Positions 1-13,240 are shown, counted from the stretch's first letter. The stretch: DNA of 64,000 bases from Luidia sarsii (GCA_949987565.1 OX465108.1:62001-126000); one strand, 5' to 3'. The notes: generated from the letters alone by a model not told the origin. Program-made: numbers and translations.

Positions 1-3000
1 GTGGCTTTGATTTAAGCCCTCCATCCAAATAATCTTTCTTTATCCTTAGAACTTGAAATGATTGATAGGACTAAATGTTATTTACAAACCTGATGGATTT
101 GCTGTGATGTACTCCTCAAAAAACAGGGTCATCCTAGTCACCCCTCCTCCCTCCGTCCCTGCAGTATCTTCCAGGATGGAGGACAAGGCATCCTCTTGGC
201 TGGTCACTCCTTGGACTGCTCACACTTCTGCAGAAAAAAGGGGAGAAAAGAGAAAAAACTTGCCCCGACAAAGCTGGGCATCATTAGTCAAACATTCAAA
301 TGCAAACCAAACTACTAATCTAACACACCAACTCTCACACTCACATCACCCTAAATATATTACTTAAATATTAGGCCTAGCTAAAACTTGACATTACGCC
401 TGATCTATACAATCTTACTTCTGTCCCAAGAATTGAGCATCCTCTGCGATGGTCGTCTTCAGGAACTTGCACTGGAATCTGAAGAAGATAAAAATCCTAG
501 CTGTTTAGATTTCATTGATAATGTCAAATATTTTCAAAGTGTACAATGACTATTTTAATCATGTTAAATTAGAACCATGGATAGACGAAGCTTTGTGATG
601 AACTCACCAAAGACTCATGGCATTTCTAGGCAGTCTCTTCTCTTCTTGGGCTCCGGTCAGAATCCTGTCGGCACCACTGGATAATGGTAGGTAAGAGCTG
701 AAGTAAAGGAAAAGAACAAAACTTGCTCTTCAGGTTTTATTTATTAGATACAATTCTCAATGGCAAAAAAGGGATTTGGATTATGAATTTCTAGAACTTG
801 AGGGATTGTTGAGTCTATTACACACCTCTAGTTAGTGTCATCTGCAATGTTGAGCTTCATGAACTTATCAAGGAGGTGCTGTCAGCAATCCTGCAGAATG
901 AGAAACACAAAAGAAAGAAAATTATTCAATACAATTTCATCAACTGATAAAACTCTGAGGAAACAATCTCTCTAACCAAGAATCAAAGTCAATATCAACA
1001 GCAGTTGCCATAGCATCAGATTCTCATCTGATTCAATGTTTCTCAAATGCAGACTTTTTTCCCTAAAATTTGTGGCTTTGATTTAAGGCCTCCATCCAAA
1101 TAATCTTTCTTTATCCTTAGAACTTGAAATGATTGATAGGACTAAATGTTATTTACAAACCTGATGGACTTGATGTGATGTACTCCTCAAAAAACAGGGT
1201 CATCCTAGTCACCCCTCCTCCCTCCGTCCCTGCAGTATCTTCCAGGATGGAGGACAAGGCATCCTCTTGTCTGGTCACTCCATGGACTGCTCACACATCT
1301 GCAGAAAAAAGGGGAGAAAAGAGAAAAAACTTGCCCCCGACAAAGCTGGGCATCATTAGTCAAACATTCAAATGCAAACCAAACTACTAATCTAACACAC
1401 CAACTCTCACACTCACATCACCCTAAATATATTACCTAAATATTAGGCCTAGCTAAAACTTGACATTACGCCTGATCTATACAATCTTACTTCTGTCCCA
1501 AGAATTGAGCATCCTCTGCGATGGTCGTCTTCAGGAACTTGCACTGGAATCTGAAGAAGATAAAAATCCTAGCTGTTTAGATTTCATTGATGATGTCAAA
1601 TATTTTCAAAGTGTACCATGACTATTTTAATCGTGTTAAATTAGAACCATGGATAGACAAAGCTTTGTGATGAACTCACCGAAGACTCATGGCATTTCTA
1701 GGCAGTCTCTTCTCTTCTTGGGCTCCGGTCAGAATCCTGTCGGCACCACTGGATAATGGTAGGTAAGAGCTGAAGTAAAGGAAAAGAACAAAAATTGCTC
1801 TTCAGGTTTTATTTATTAGATACAATTCTCAATGGCAAAAAAAAAATTGGATTAAGAATTGCTAGAACTTGAGGGATTGTTGAGTCTATTACACACCTCT
1901 AGTTAGTGTCATCTGCAATGTTGAGCTTCATGAACTTATCAAGGAGGTGCTGTCAGCAATCCTGCAGATTGAGAAACACATAAGAAAGAAAATTATTCAA
2001 TACAATTTCATCAACTGATAAAACTCTGGAAACAATCTCTCTAACCAAGAATCAAAGTCAATATCAACAGCAGTTGCCATAGCAACAGATTCTCATCTGA
2101 TTCAATGTTTCTCAAATGCAGACTTTTTTTCCTTAAACTTGTGGCTTTGAATTAAGGCCTCCATCCAAATAATCTTTCTTTATCCTTAGAACTTGAAATG
2201 ATTGATAGGACTAAATGTTATTTACAAACCTGATGGATTTGCTGTGATGTACTCCTCAAAAAACAGGGTCATCCTAGTCACCCCTCCTCCCTCCGTCCCT
2301 GCAGTATCTTCCAGGATGGAGGACAAGGCATCCTCTTGGCTGGTCACTCCATGGACTGCTTACACATCTGCAGAAAAAAGGGGAGAAAAGAGAAAAAACT
2401 TGCCCCCAACAAAGCTGGGCATCATTAGTCAAATATTCAAATGCAAACCAAACTACTAATCTAACACACCAACTCTCACACTCACATCACCCTAAATATA
2501 TTACCTAAATATTAGGCCTAGCTAAAACTTGACATTACGCCTGATCTATACAATCTTACTTCTGTCCCAAGAATTGAGCATCCTCTGCGATGGTCGTCTT
2601 CAGGAACTTGCACTGGAATCTGAAGAAGATAAAAATCCTAGCTATTTATATTTCATTGATAATGTCAAATATTTTCAAAGTGTACCATGACTATTCTAAT
2701 CGTGTTAAATTAGAACCATGGATAGACGAAGCTTTGTGATGAACTCACCGAAGACTCTTGGCATTTCTAGGCAGTCTCTTCTCTTCTTGGGCTCCGGTCA
2801 GAATCCTGTCGGCACCACTGGATAATGGTAGGTAAGAGCTGAAGTAAAGGAAAAGAACAAAACTTGCCCTTCAGGTTTTATTTATTAGATACAATTCTCA
2901 ATGGCAAAAAAAAATTGGATTAAGAATTGCTAGAACTTGAGGGATTGTTGAGTCTATTACACACCTCTAGTTAGTGTCATCTGCAATGTTGAGCTTCATG

Positions 3001-5610
3001 AACTCATCAAGGAGGTGCTGTCAGCAATCCTGCAGATTGAGAAACACATAAGAAAGAAAATTATTCAATACAATTTCATCAACTGATAAAACTCTGGAAA
3101 CAATCTCTCTAACCAAGAATCAAAGTCAATATCAACAGCAGTTGCCATAGCAACAGATTCTCATCTGATTCAATGTTTCTCAAATGCAGACTTTTTTTCC
3201 TTAAACTTGTGGCTTTGAATTAAGGCCTCCATCCAAATAATCTTTCTTTATCCTTAGAACTTGAAATGATTGATAGGACTAAATGTTATTTACAAACCTG
3301 ATGGATTTGCTGTGATGTACTCCTCAAAAAACAGGGTCATCCTAGTCACCCCTCCTCCCTCCGTCCCTGCAGTATCTTCCAGGATGGAGGACAAGGCATC
3401 CTCTTGGCTGGTCACTCCATGGACTGCTTACACATCTGCAGAAAAAAGGGGAGAAAAGAGAAAAAACTTGCCCCCAACAAAGCTGGGCATCATTAGTCAA
3501 ATATTCAAATGCAAACCAAACTACTAATCTAACACACCAACTCTCACACTCACATCACCCTAAATATATTACCTAAATATTAGGCCTAGCTAAAACTTGA
3601 CATTACGCCTGATCTATACAATCTTACTTCTGTCCCAAGAATTGAGCATCCTCTGCGATGGTCGTCTTCAGGAACTTGCACTGGAATCTGAAGAAGATAA
3701 AAATCCTAGCTATTTATATTTCATTGATAATGTCAAATATTTTCAAAGTGTACCATGACTATTCTAATCGTGTTAAATTAGAACCATGGATAGACGAAGC
3801 TTTGTGATGAACTCACCGAAGACTCTTGGCATTTCTAGGCAGTCTCTTCTCTTCTTGGGCTCCGGTCAGAATCCTGTCGGCACCACTGGATAATGGTAGG
3901 TAAGAGCTGAAGTAAAGGAAAAGAACAAAACTTGCCCTTCAGGTTTTATTTATTAGATACAATTCTCAATGGCAAAAAAAAATTGGATTAAGAATTGCTA
4001 GAACTTGAGGGATTGTTGAGTCTATTACACACCTCTAGTTAGTGTCATCTGCAATGTTGAGCTTCATGAACTCATCAAGGAGGTGCTATCAGCAATCCTG
4101 CAGATTGAGAAACACAAAAGAAAGAAAATTATTCAATACAATTTCATCAACTGATAAAACTCTGGAAACAATCTCTCTAACCAAGAATCAAAGTCAATAT
4201 CAACAGCAGTTGCCATAGCAACAGATTCTCATCTGATTCAATGTTTCTCAAATGCAGACTTTTTTTCCTTAAACTTGTGGCTTTGAATTAAGGCCTCCAT
4301 CCAAATAATCTTTCTTTATCCTTAGAACTTGAAATGATTGATAGGACTAAATGTTATTTACAAACCTGATGGATTTGCTGTGATGTACTCCTCAAAAAAC
4401 AGGGTCATCCTAGTCACCCCTCCTCCCTCCGTCCCTGCAGTATCTTCCAGGATGGAGGACAAGGCATCCTCTTGGCTGGTCACTCCATGGACTGCTTACA
4501 CATCTGCAGAAAAAAGGGGAGAAAAGAGAAAAAACTTGCCCCCAACAAAGCTGGGCATCATTAGTCAAATATTCAAATGCAAACCAAACTACTAATCTAA
4601 CACACCAACTCTCACACTCACATCACCCTAAATATATTACCTAAATATTAGGCCTAGCTAAAACTTGACATTACGCCTGATCTATACAATCTTACTTCTG
4701 TCCCAAGAATTGAGCATCCTCTGCGATGGTCGTCTTCAGGAACTTGCACTGGAATCTGAAGAAGATAAAAATCCTAGCTATTTAGATTTCATTGATAATG
4801 TCAAATATTTTCAAAGTGTACCATGACTATTTTAATCGTGTTAAATTAGAACCATGGATAGACGAAGCTTTGTGATGAACTCACCGAAGACTCTTGGCAT
4901 TTCTAGGCAGTCTCTTCTCTTCTTGGGCTCCGGTCAGAATCCTGTCGGCACCACTGGATAATGGTAGGTAAGAGCTGAAGTAAAGGAAAAGAACAAAACT
5001 TGCCCTTCAGGTTTTATTTATTAGATACAATTCTCAATGGCAAAAAAATATTGGATTAAGAATTGCTAGAACTTGAGGGATTGTCGAGTCTATTACACAC
5101 CTCTAGTTAGTGTCATCTGCATTGTTGAGCTTCATGAACTCATCAAGGAGGTGCTATCAGCAATCCTGCAGAATGAGAAACACAAAAGAAAGAAAATTAT
5201 TCAATACAATTTCATCAACTGATAAAACTCTGTGGAAACAATCTCTCTAACCAAGAATCAAAGTCAATATCAACAGCAGTTGCCATAGCAACAGATTCTC
5301 ATCTGATTCAATGTTTCTCAAATGAAGACTTTTTTTCCTTAAATTTGTGGCTTTGACTTACGCCCTCCATCCAAATAATCTTTCTTTATCCTTAAACCTT
5401 GAAATGATTGATAGGACTAAATGTTATTTACAAACCTGATGGATTTGCTGTGATGTACTCCTCAAAAAACAGGGTCATCCTCGTCACCCCTCCTCCCTCC
5501 GTCCCTGCAGTTTCTTCCTGGATGGAGGACAAGGTACCCTCTTGGCTGCTCACACATCTTCAGAAAAAAGGGAAGAAAAGAGAAAAACTGGACCCAGACT
5601 AAGCTGGGTT
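1..5610. repeat. Tandem array of ~1.07-kb units (5 full copies plus a partial)
   Basis: Units begin with the word GTGGCTTTGA at about 1, 1072, 2141, 3209, 4277 and 5347, so the period is 1068-1071 bp. Units 3 and 4 are almost identical; units 1 and 2 carry scattered substitutions and small indels; the last, partial unit (from 5347) is more diverged and fades near 5610. Position 1 is already inside a unit, so the array continues to the left. Each unit holds four short blocks (in unit 1 about 60-250, 430-480, 625-690 and 840-895) that are also conserved in a diverged copy at 8.8-10.5 kb and look like minus-strand exon pieces. The plus-strand ORF repeated in every unit starts with TTG and is probably the antisense shadow of one of these blocks. 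Confidence 0.95.
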
Positions 5611-6240
5611 AGTCCCACATTCAAATTCAAAAAGAAATTCCACTCAAGCATCACCAGTACATTCAGTATCTTCAAGCACACCACCACTCACACTCACACT
5701 AATCTGAGATTGACTTATTAATTAGGTCCAGCAAAAGCTGGGCATTCTATACTCACCAAAGACCTCAATAAGTGAGACTGAGAAATTGTCCTCTACAGTC
5801 CAAGTAACTCAGCCTCCTCTTATTGTGTCTTTGAAATGACCTACTCTTTTTAAAAGATTTAAAAGATTCAGTTTATTTCAATTCCTTTTTACAAACCCTC
5901 ACCTACATTATTTTATTGAGTCTGAAAATTAACTTATTTCACTCATTTTAAACTCGAGATAGAATGACCTCAATAAATGAAGTGAAAATTTGACATGTTC
6001 TTTGGGGTCCTTGCTTTATTTCTCTGTGTTTAATACGAGGAGTCTTAAACTGCTTTGATAAGCAGGGTATGTGTGTAACCACGGCAGCTCAGAAATCTCC
6101 TGAGCAGTTCTTGAAGGAGAAGTAGTTATCTATATACAAGATCTTCGACGTATGGATAAGGCTTGATCAATATCCTTCCTTAGACTGTGAAGCAAAAAAT
6201 AACAATAACAAATTTGATTTGATAGTCGATCACTTTCACT
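5611..6240. other. Unassigned spacer between two tandem arrays
   Basis: AT-rich sequence following the last partial 1.07-kb unit. I see no exon with splice signals, no RNA gene and no clear repeat until the satellite begins. Confidence 0.5.
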
Positions 6241-8330
6241 GCACAACCTACAAAATAATTCACCATTTCTGGCATTTTTGTTTTTATTTTTTGTCAATGT
6301 AGACACAGAATCATTTGAACAATTTTCATTTAGGAGATCCTTGCTTACACACAGTGAAGAAAAAAATCACAAACGCAAATTTAATTTGACAGTCACTTAA
6401 TTGACTGCACAACCATAGGGTTGGTTTACAGAATATTCTTTCATTTTGTAGATTATCATTATTTTGGTTACTTTGGTTTCACCATTTCTGGCATTTTGTT
6501 ACTACGTTTTGCCAATGTAGGCACAGAATCATTTAAACCTTTTCATTTAGGAGATCCATGCTTACACAATGAAGAAAAAAATCACAAACACAAGTTTAAT
6601 TAGGCAGGCACACTGACTGTACAACCACGGAGTTGGTTTACATAATATTCTTTCATTTTGTAGTTAATCATTCGGTTACTTTGGTTTCACCATTTCTGGC
6701 ATTTTTGTCACTCATTTTTTGCAAAATGTAGGCACAGAATGAAACCTTTTTCATTTAGAAGTTCCTCACTTACACACAGTGAAGAAAAAAATCACAAACA
6801 CAAATTTAATTTGACAGTCACTTTGACTGCACAACCACAGGGTTGGTTTACAGAATATTCTTTCATTTTGTAGATTATCATTATTTTGGTTACTTTGGTT
6901 TCACCATCTCTGGCATTTTGTTACTAAGTTTTGTCAATGTAGGCACAGAATCATTTAAACCTTTTTCATTTAAGAGATCCATGCTTACACAGTGAAGAAA
7001 AAAATCACAAACACAAATTTAATTAGGCAGGCACGCTGACTGTACAACCACGGAGTTTGTTTACAGAATATTCGTTCATTTTGTAGTTAATCATTCGGTT
7101 ACTTTGGTTTCACCATTTCTGGCATTTTTGTCACTCATTTTTTGCAAAATGTATTAGGCACAGAATCAAACCTTTTTTCATTTAGAAGTTCCTCACTTAC
7201 ACACAGTGAAGAAAAAAATCACAAACACAAATTTAATTTGACAGTCACTTTGACTGCACAACCACAGGGTTGGTTTACAGAATATTCTTTCATTTTGTAG
7301 ATTATCATTATTTTGGTTACTTTGGTTTCACCATTTCTGGCATTTTGTTACTAAGTTTTGTCAATGTAGGCACAGAATCATTTAAACCTTTTTCATTTAA
7401 GAGATCCATGCTTACACAGTGAAGAAAAAAATCACAAACACAAATTTAATTAGGCAGGCACGCTGACTGTACAACCACGGAGTTTGTTTACAGAATATTC
7501 TTTCATTTTGTAGTTAATCATTCGGTTACTTTGGTTTCACCATTTCTGGCATTTTTGTCACTCATTTTTTGCAAAATGTATTAGGCACAGAATCAAACCT
7601 TTTTTCATTTAGAAGTTCCTCACTTACACACAGTGAAGAAAAAAATCACAAACACAAATTTAATTTGACAGTCACTTTGACTGCACAACCACAGGGTTGG
7701 TTTACAGAATATTCTTTCATTTTGTAGATTATCATTATTTTGGTTACTTTGGTTTCTCAATTTCTGGCATTTTGTTATAAGTTTTGCCAATGTAGGCACA
7801 GAATCATTTAAACCTTTTTCATTTAGGAGATCCATGCTTACACAGTGAAGAAAACAATCACAAACACAAGTTTAATTAGGCAGGCACGCTGACTGTACAA
7901 CCACGGAGTTGGTTTACAGAATATTCTTTCATTTTGTAGATTATCATTTGATTAATTTGGTTTCACCATTTCTGGCAAAATGTAGGCACAGAATCAAACC
8001 TTTTACATTTAGAAGTTCCTCACTTACACACAGTGAAAAAAAACATCACAAACACAAATTTAATTAGACATTCACTTAATTGACTGCACAACCACAGGAT
8101 TGGTTTACAGAATATTCTTTCATTTTGAAGATTATCATTATTTTGATTACTTTGGTTTCTCCATTTCTGGCATTTTTATTACTCAATTTTGGCAAAATGT
8201 AGACACAGAAACATTTAAACCTTTTTCATTTAGGAGATCCCAATTGCTTACACACAATGAAGAAAAACATCACAAACACAAATTTAATTAGACAATCACT
8301 TGACTGCACAACTACGGGGTCGGTAAGATC
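6241..8330. repeat. AT-rich satellite, ~213-bp monomers in a ~427-bp higher-order unit
   Basis: Monomers repeat the order: GACTGCACAACCAC.., GGTTTACAGAATATTC, TTTGGTTTCACCATTTCTGG, GGCACAGAATCA, CATTTAG.AG.TCC, AGTGAAGAAAAAAATCACAA. Two monomer types alternate, one with 'TTGACAGTCACTTTGACTGC' and one with 'TAGGCAGGCACGCTGACTG'. The first type recurs at about 6811, 7238 and 7665, a higher-order period of 427 bp. Central copies are the most alike and copies at both edges are degenerate, as expected for unequal exchange. No coding potential is supported. Confidence 0.9.
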
Positions 8331-9269
8331 CTTTAAACCTCACTGGTCCAATTGTCTGGTTCACAGCAGCTCAAAGCAAAAGCCATTGGCCTTAGCAAAA
8401 AGTGGTTGAATGCTTGGGCTGCTGACTAGTCATTGAAGACTTATGGCTTAGACAAGGACCTAAGAGATGAGACTCAAAATAATACAAGTTTTCTGCCCCC
8501 ATCACACCCTTCTCCTCACCCATCATTTTCCCTGTATCCCCATCACACTTGAGCAGTGCGGTAGAGGTACATGCCCAAGTCTGAAAGCATCTTACATTGT
8601 AAGACTCATACAGACTGTGTTCAGAGAACCACTTGGTCAAGGATGGGGTCATCTGCAGTTTTTGTGTACCTCTACTTTCCGGCGATTTACAAAGAATCAA
8701 TAATATATTGTTGAATGGTCTTTGTTTTAGTTTACAATGCTCTTCATCATTGCAATATTTTTCAATCTTCAGTTTGAAACCTGAGAAGCGATGAATCTTT
8801 TCCATTCTTGGGATCTTGTCAGATTCCTATTGGCACCACTGGATAATGGCAAGTTATACACACAAAAAGAGCAGAAGTAAAGGAAAAGGAACAAGTTTGC
8901 TCTTCAGCTTTTATTTATTAGATACAATTCTTATTGGCAAAAAAACACTTTTTAATAAGAATTGCTTTAGAACTTTAGATTGTCGAGTCATACACACCTC
9001 TAGTTAGTTTTATCTGCAATGTTGAGCTTCTTCAACTCCTCAAGATGGTGCTATCAGAAATCCTGCAGAATGAAAAAATAAACATTCAATACAATACAAA
9101 TTTAAATTTAACTGACAAAACTCTTTGGGAACAACCACTCTATCAAGAATCTAGCTGAAACTCAACAGCAACAGCAGTTGCCATAGCAACAAATTCTACT
9201 CTAACTCTCACACTCACACCACCCTAGATTAGTGCTTTGCCCAATATTTTATAAAAACAATTTCCAGCA

Positions 9270-9339
9270 GCTCGGGTAGGATTCGAACCCGCGACTTCTG
9301 CTTTCTAGTTCAGACCTCTTAACTACATGACCACCGAGC
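9270..9339 (-). repeat. tRNA-like sequence (tRNA pseudogene or SINE head)
   Basis: On the minus strand it has a nearly complete acceptor stem (GCTCGG../..CCGAGC), a box-A-like TGG...AGTTAAGAG and a perfect box B, GGTTCGAATCC. The D arm does not pair and the anticodon stem has a mismatch with an oversized loop, so a working tRNA is unlikely. It differs in sequence from the SINE family elsewhere in the window. Confidence 0.6.
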
Positions 9340-9687
9340 TAGTCGAGGTCATGTTGCTGATTCTGATATTCTGTAGCAGCGGGTACTGCGCTGCATCATA
9401 GATAATAATTATAACATGCTCCTTGCATCATGGAGAATGTAATTCATTGAGGTTTACCCTGCTCAACGTGATCAACAATGAGTGCTCAGTGCTTTGCCAT
9501 GATGCCTGATGAAAAATGTTACACCAATTGGATCTCATCTGATGTAACTTTTTTTCATTGCCACTTTCATCCATGGGAGACATTTTCTCACTCAAATTTG
9601 GGGGTTGAGTTAAAGCCCTCCCTTAACAAACCTTTCTGGAGTCATAGAGCTTGTGTTTATTACTGTCTTATAAACCCCTATTGAATT

Positions 9688-9965
9688 TCATGTGATGTAC
9701 TCTGCAACAACAGACTCACCAGTAATCATTTCTCCTTTCTGCCCTCCGTTGTATTCCAGAATGGAGTACACAGCATCCTCTTGGCTGGTCACTCCACCGG
9801 ACTCCTCAAAAATATTCAGAGAAATAAAAATCAAGATCCAATTTTTGTTCTTCAAGACCTGGTCAAGGAATGCAATGATGACTGTCATCCCTCTTGAAGT
9901 ATCCCCTCCACACTCTCTGAAGATCTCATATCTGGCTGCACCAGGGTGTCCATAAGTTGTCCATT
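9688..9965 (-). other. Open exon-like block, possible terminal coding exon of an unknown gene
   Basis: The block is open on the minus strand from an AG acceptor (pyrimidine-rich tract ending TTTCAG just above 9965) to TGA at 9688, about 91 codons. It contains two similar helical-looking segments, ARYEIFRECGG..RGMTV and AVYSILEYNGG..GEMIT. The second segment aligns with the tandem-array units (VTSQEDALSSILED...EEYIT against VTSQEDAVYSILEY...AEYIT). A potential internal intron (GT near 9858, AG near 9805) cannot be excluded. The segments faintly recall the last helices of death-fold domains, but I do not recognise the family and assign no function. Confidence 0.4.
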
Positions 9966-10529
9966 CTGAAATAAAAGAAAAGTAGGCCTATGAAGAAATG
10001 TCTTAGTCATTGTATTAATTGAAGATATAAGCACAGATTCTCAGAGGAACATTATTTCAGGGAATGTAAGGCTGAAAATTTGGGGATAGATTTCATAGTT
10101 TGGGATTTGATCAGGATTTGGGCAAAATCAATCAGAAGTATGCACAGACACAATACTGCTATGGACTGGGTTTGTCAGGTAATTGTACTAGGGCAGGGAC
10201 AGTAGAGGTGCCAGATTTGGTGATTTAGTCCAGGTTTGATGGAATATTTCTAAACACACTGATCCAGGATGTAAAATTGTAAATTCAACTCCATAGAACC
10301 GACTGGATAGGACTATAGTCAGAAAAGTAAATGAAAAAAGTAGGCTAAATTTGAATTTGAAGAAGATGACAAAAAGTCATTCCTACAACTAAGGCACAAA
10401 CTCACCTCAATTTGACATCAGGATTGGAGCATCTTAATTCACTGCAATTTTCCTCACTCCATGTTCCTCTGAGCATCGTCTGGGATGGTTGTCTGTAGAA
10501 CTTTCAAGGAGATTATAAAAATCCCATCA

Positions 10530-12990
10530 CTGCATAATTTATCAAGCATTGCATTTTAGATACAGTAGTGCATTTTCATTCTTACACAACCCAAGTATCC
10601 TAATGTCAAATTTTCAGCATTCATTTACTAATTTTCTAACCTCATTTTACATTAACCACGAGGCCTTATCCATTAGAGAAAGCACGTCAATACATGCACA
10701 GCATATCCCTTGGTTTAAGGGGGGAACATAATTATTCCGTCAAAATAGGGAAAAATTCTGGCTATGCAGCCCTTCTAGGGCATACTCAGCAATGGCGTCT
10801 ACGTTTGATAGGGTTAGACTAGCTATAGCAGCTAGGGTAATGTGTCCCTGTCTGAGGAAATAAAAAACAGCTGACTCCTACCACACACCCTGTGTGTGTT
10901 GGCATGCCTATGGTCACACCGAGGTCACACACGGCCTCGTTCGGTCTAAGGGGTGGGGCATAACAATACCAAAAAATGCCCATGCACTTATACTGAATGC
11001 ATACTGGAGTACTGGGCAAGCAGGTTCTTGCTTGTCTGTGTGGGAACTCTCAGAGAAGTCTATAAAAGGCGTAATTAAGAAGTCATTTACCTCCACTACT
11101 TATTAATATGCACTCAATTAATGAGTAGCCTATTATTAACTCCCGGCCGAGTTATTTAATTTTTTAATTAATCACCCGAGACCAAGGGATGGCATAGAGG
11201 CTATGTGTGCTGGGGTTACTCATTTCTACCATTGAAAACCCAAAGGAATCCGTTTTCAAATTCCTGACAGTACGCCTTGGATAAAAGGCCACTTGCCCTC
11301 ATAATAGATCTACCAAGAATGAACTCCTTATACTCATAGGCTCCTCATTATTCAACCATTTCACAATAGAGGGTGCGTGCCCTCTGGCTAACACTTTTTT
11401 GATATTGTAGCGTGGTATGGGGACACAGTGAGAACTCAATAGTTGAAAGTGGCAATTAATTTATTAAAGACAATTTAATATACACGTACTTAGGGGCCTA
11501 CATTATTTAGACTATAGTTGTTGTTATTACTTATAATTAATTACAATTAATTGTAGGGGCAAATTTTAATTAGTTAGCAGCAATGAACTCAATAGTTTTA
11601 TGTGGCAATTAATTGATTAAAGACAATTTAATCTACACGTACTTAGGGGCCTACATTATTTAGACTAATTATTACTTAATTAATTACACTTAATTGTAGG
11701 GGTAAGTTTTAATTAGTCAGCAGTTTGAGCATGCATTATTTGTGGGCACTAGGGCGGGGCTCGGTGATGGTCACAGGGAAAAGGGGTAGCTTATGATATA
11801 ACTCTTCTCCCAACAAGGGGGTCTACCACTTACTTGGTCAATGCAATTTATGCGTTAAGGCTTCTCCCTTGCCACACCCAGGTGGAACTTGCTCAGCCCT
11901 CCACACACAACCCGTCCCTAGTACAGCACCCAGTAGTCTGCCTTCCCATGGCCAATTCAAAATCCGCCCACACCCGGACAACATAGGGATTATGCAAATT
12001 AGTGTTTGAATTGCTGGACCGCAATACACAGTTCTGGGGCAGGAAGGGAGGGGCAGACTAGTCCATAAAAAGAAGGTAAACCCTAAAGGCGGCCAAGTAG
12101 AATGCCGTGCGTCAAATGTATTCATGGCTGCTTAGCATAAATTAATTTCGGGACCCATTGACCTTCCGCAGTCAAGATATTAACTCATGAATATTCAGTT
12201 GTGATGTATGGCATTTTACTTTAGGGTCTACCTAAAAAGAACGGGGCAGATTTCATTACAATATGCAAAAAAGCGTTCGGGGTTTCGGTACGGGTTTCAT
12301 CACTGTCCAGAAAGCCAAAGTTGTTTTCAGAAATGTGTCATTTAGTTTTCCATTTGAGAAATTTAGCCTGTAAAGGCTGATACACTGTAGGCCCTGGAGC
12401 AGCGCTACGACCCCGAATTAGCTTTTCATCCGTCATTTTGGGTTTAATTGTCACGTGGGGGTACATTTTTAGCGCGCGATTTGAAGATGAAAGGTTCGTG
12501 CAGAAATTGCCCACTTACTTTCGTGAGACAAGTTCCAATGGCTTCACAGCAGATTCTGTCTTGATTTACTTGAGAAGTGAAGAAGGTTGTCGTTATTCTG
12601 CCCACACGTGGGCCTGGACGTCCACTCACCCAAGGGCCAAAATGGCAAACGCCATGAAGTACATTGCACACATAATTTTTAGCCTAAAACAGTAAAACCA
12701 ACGCTCAACTGTGAGCTACTGGCGAAGTTCAGTCCACTGTTCCACAAGGGCCAAAAGCGGCAAAAGACTGTCCTTATCATACGACAACCGCCATTTAGTG
12801 CAGGCACTTTAGCATCAAAGTTTGTGCCCAACAGTACGCTACTGGCATAGTGCCGTGTCATTGAAATCTAATGGCGGCGCTAGTGCAGTGATCCGCGTGG
12901 CTACAAGTTAAAGTAGTTCACGGAGAACTGCGCCCCGACAGTGAGACGTTCACCTGGAACGCATCACCGCAACTGTACTCCTCCGCAAGC
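10530..12990. other. Intergenic region without recognised genes
   Basis: Mixed-composition sequence with several short open frames that lack splice-site support or family resemblance. Apart from the 153-bp tandem duplication listed separately, I see no structure I can name. Confidence 0.5.
11432..11725. repeat. Two-copy tandem duplication, ~153-bp period
   Basis: GAACTCAATAGTT...GGCAATTAAT..ATTAAAGACAATTTAAT starts at 11432 and again at 11585. Both copies continue with ACACGTACTTAGGGGCC, TTATTTAGACTA and an ATTAATTACA..TTAATTGTAGGGG segment. The copies differ by point changes and short indels. Confidence 0.85.
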
Positions 12991-13240
12991 TTTCTTCTGA
13001 CTGGCGCCCCCACATGGCAAAGACTGGTTGATGTTTTATAAAGGGCGCCATCTAAGTGCTGGATGGCTCATCAGCTGGTTATAGAGCGCTGGTACATGGT
13101 ACGCAAAACCAGAGGTCTCGGGTCCCGGTTGCGGTCCAGTCAAGGTTTCACTGGCAATATTTCATAATTATTTTGTTTAAACATTCTTCGTCATTTTTTT
13201 CCTTAATTTATTTGACTTAAATTGAAAAAGATCCCAGGGG
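12991..13240 (+). mobile_element. tRNA-derived SINE copy
   Basis: It begins with the family head CTGACTGGCGCCCCCACA.GGCAAAGACT, continues with GGGCGCCATCTAAG, then a box-A region (GGATGGCTCATCAGCTGG..AGAGCGCTGG), the ACGCAAAACCAGAGGTCTCG linker and a degenerate box B with a small insertion. Its A/T-rich tail ends near 13240. It is the first of three copies within 600 bp. Confidence 0.85.

Larger units (their letters stand above)
8790..10520 (-). repeat. Diverged dispersed copy of the 1.07-kb unit with exon-like blocks
   Basis: This stretch carries, in the same order, all four conserved blocks of the tandem unit, but expanded and much diverged: about 8800-8865, 9010-9067, 9688-9965 and 10458-10517. 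On the minus strand the last block reads K-V-L-Q-T-T-I-P-D-D-A-Q and the tandem units read K-F-L-K-T-T-I-A-E-D-A-Q, with mostly synonymous third-position changes and a GT donor in the same phase (phase 2). Another block gives HHLEELKKLNIADKTN here and HLLDEFMKLNIADDTN in the array, both ending at a stop. The frame conservation suggests these blocks are or were exons. I could not join them into one consistent protein. Confidence 0.6.

Noticed and set aside
62..5602. Repeated plus-strand open frames in each 1.07-kb unit
   Set aside because: They start with TTG and run antisense to a block whose minus-strand frame is conserved with the copy at 9.7 kb; the plus frame shows no such conservation outside the array.
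6421..8291. Short open frames in the satellite
   Set aside because: They follow the monomer repeat, differ from copy to copy and have no splice signals or family resemblance.
6241..8330. CRISPR-like array
   Set aside because: Repeats are about 213 bp with no short regular repeat-spacer pattern, and the genome is eukaryotic.
8392..8805. 137-codon minus-strand open frame
   Set aside because: No recognisable motif; the part near 8800 belongs to a repeat block and the remainder lacks splice or homology support.
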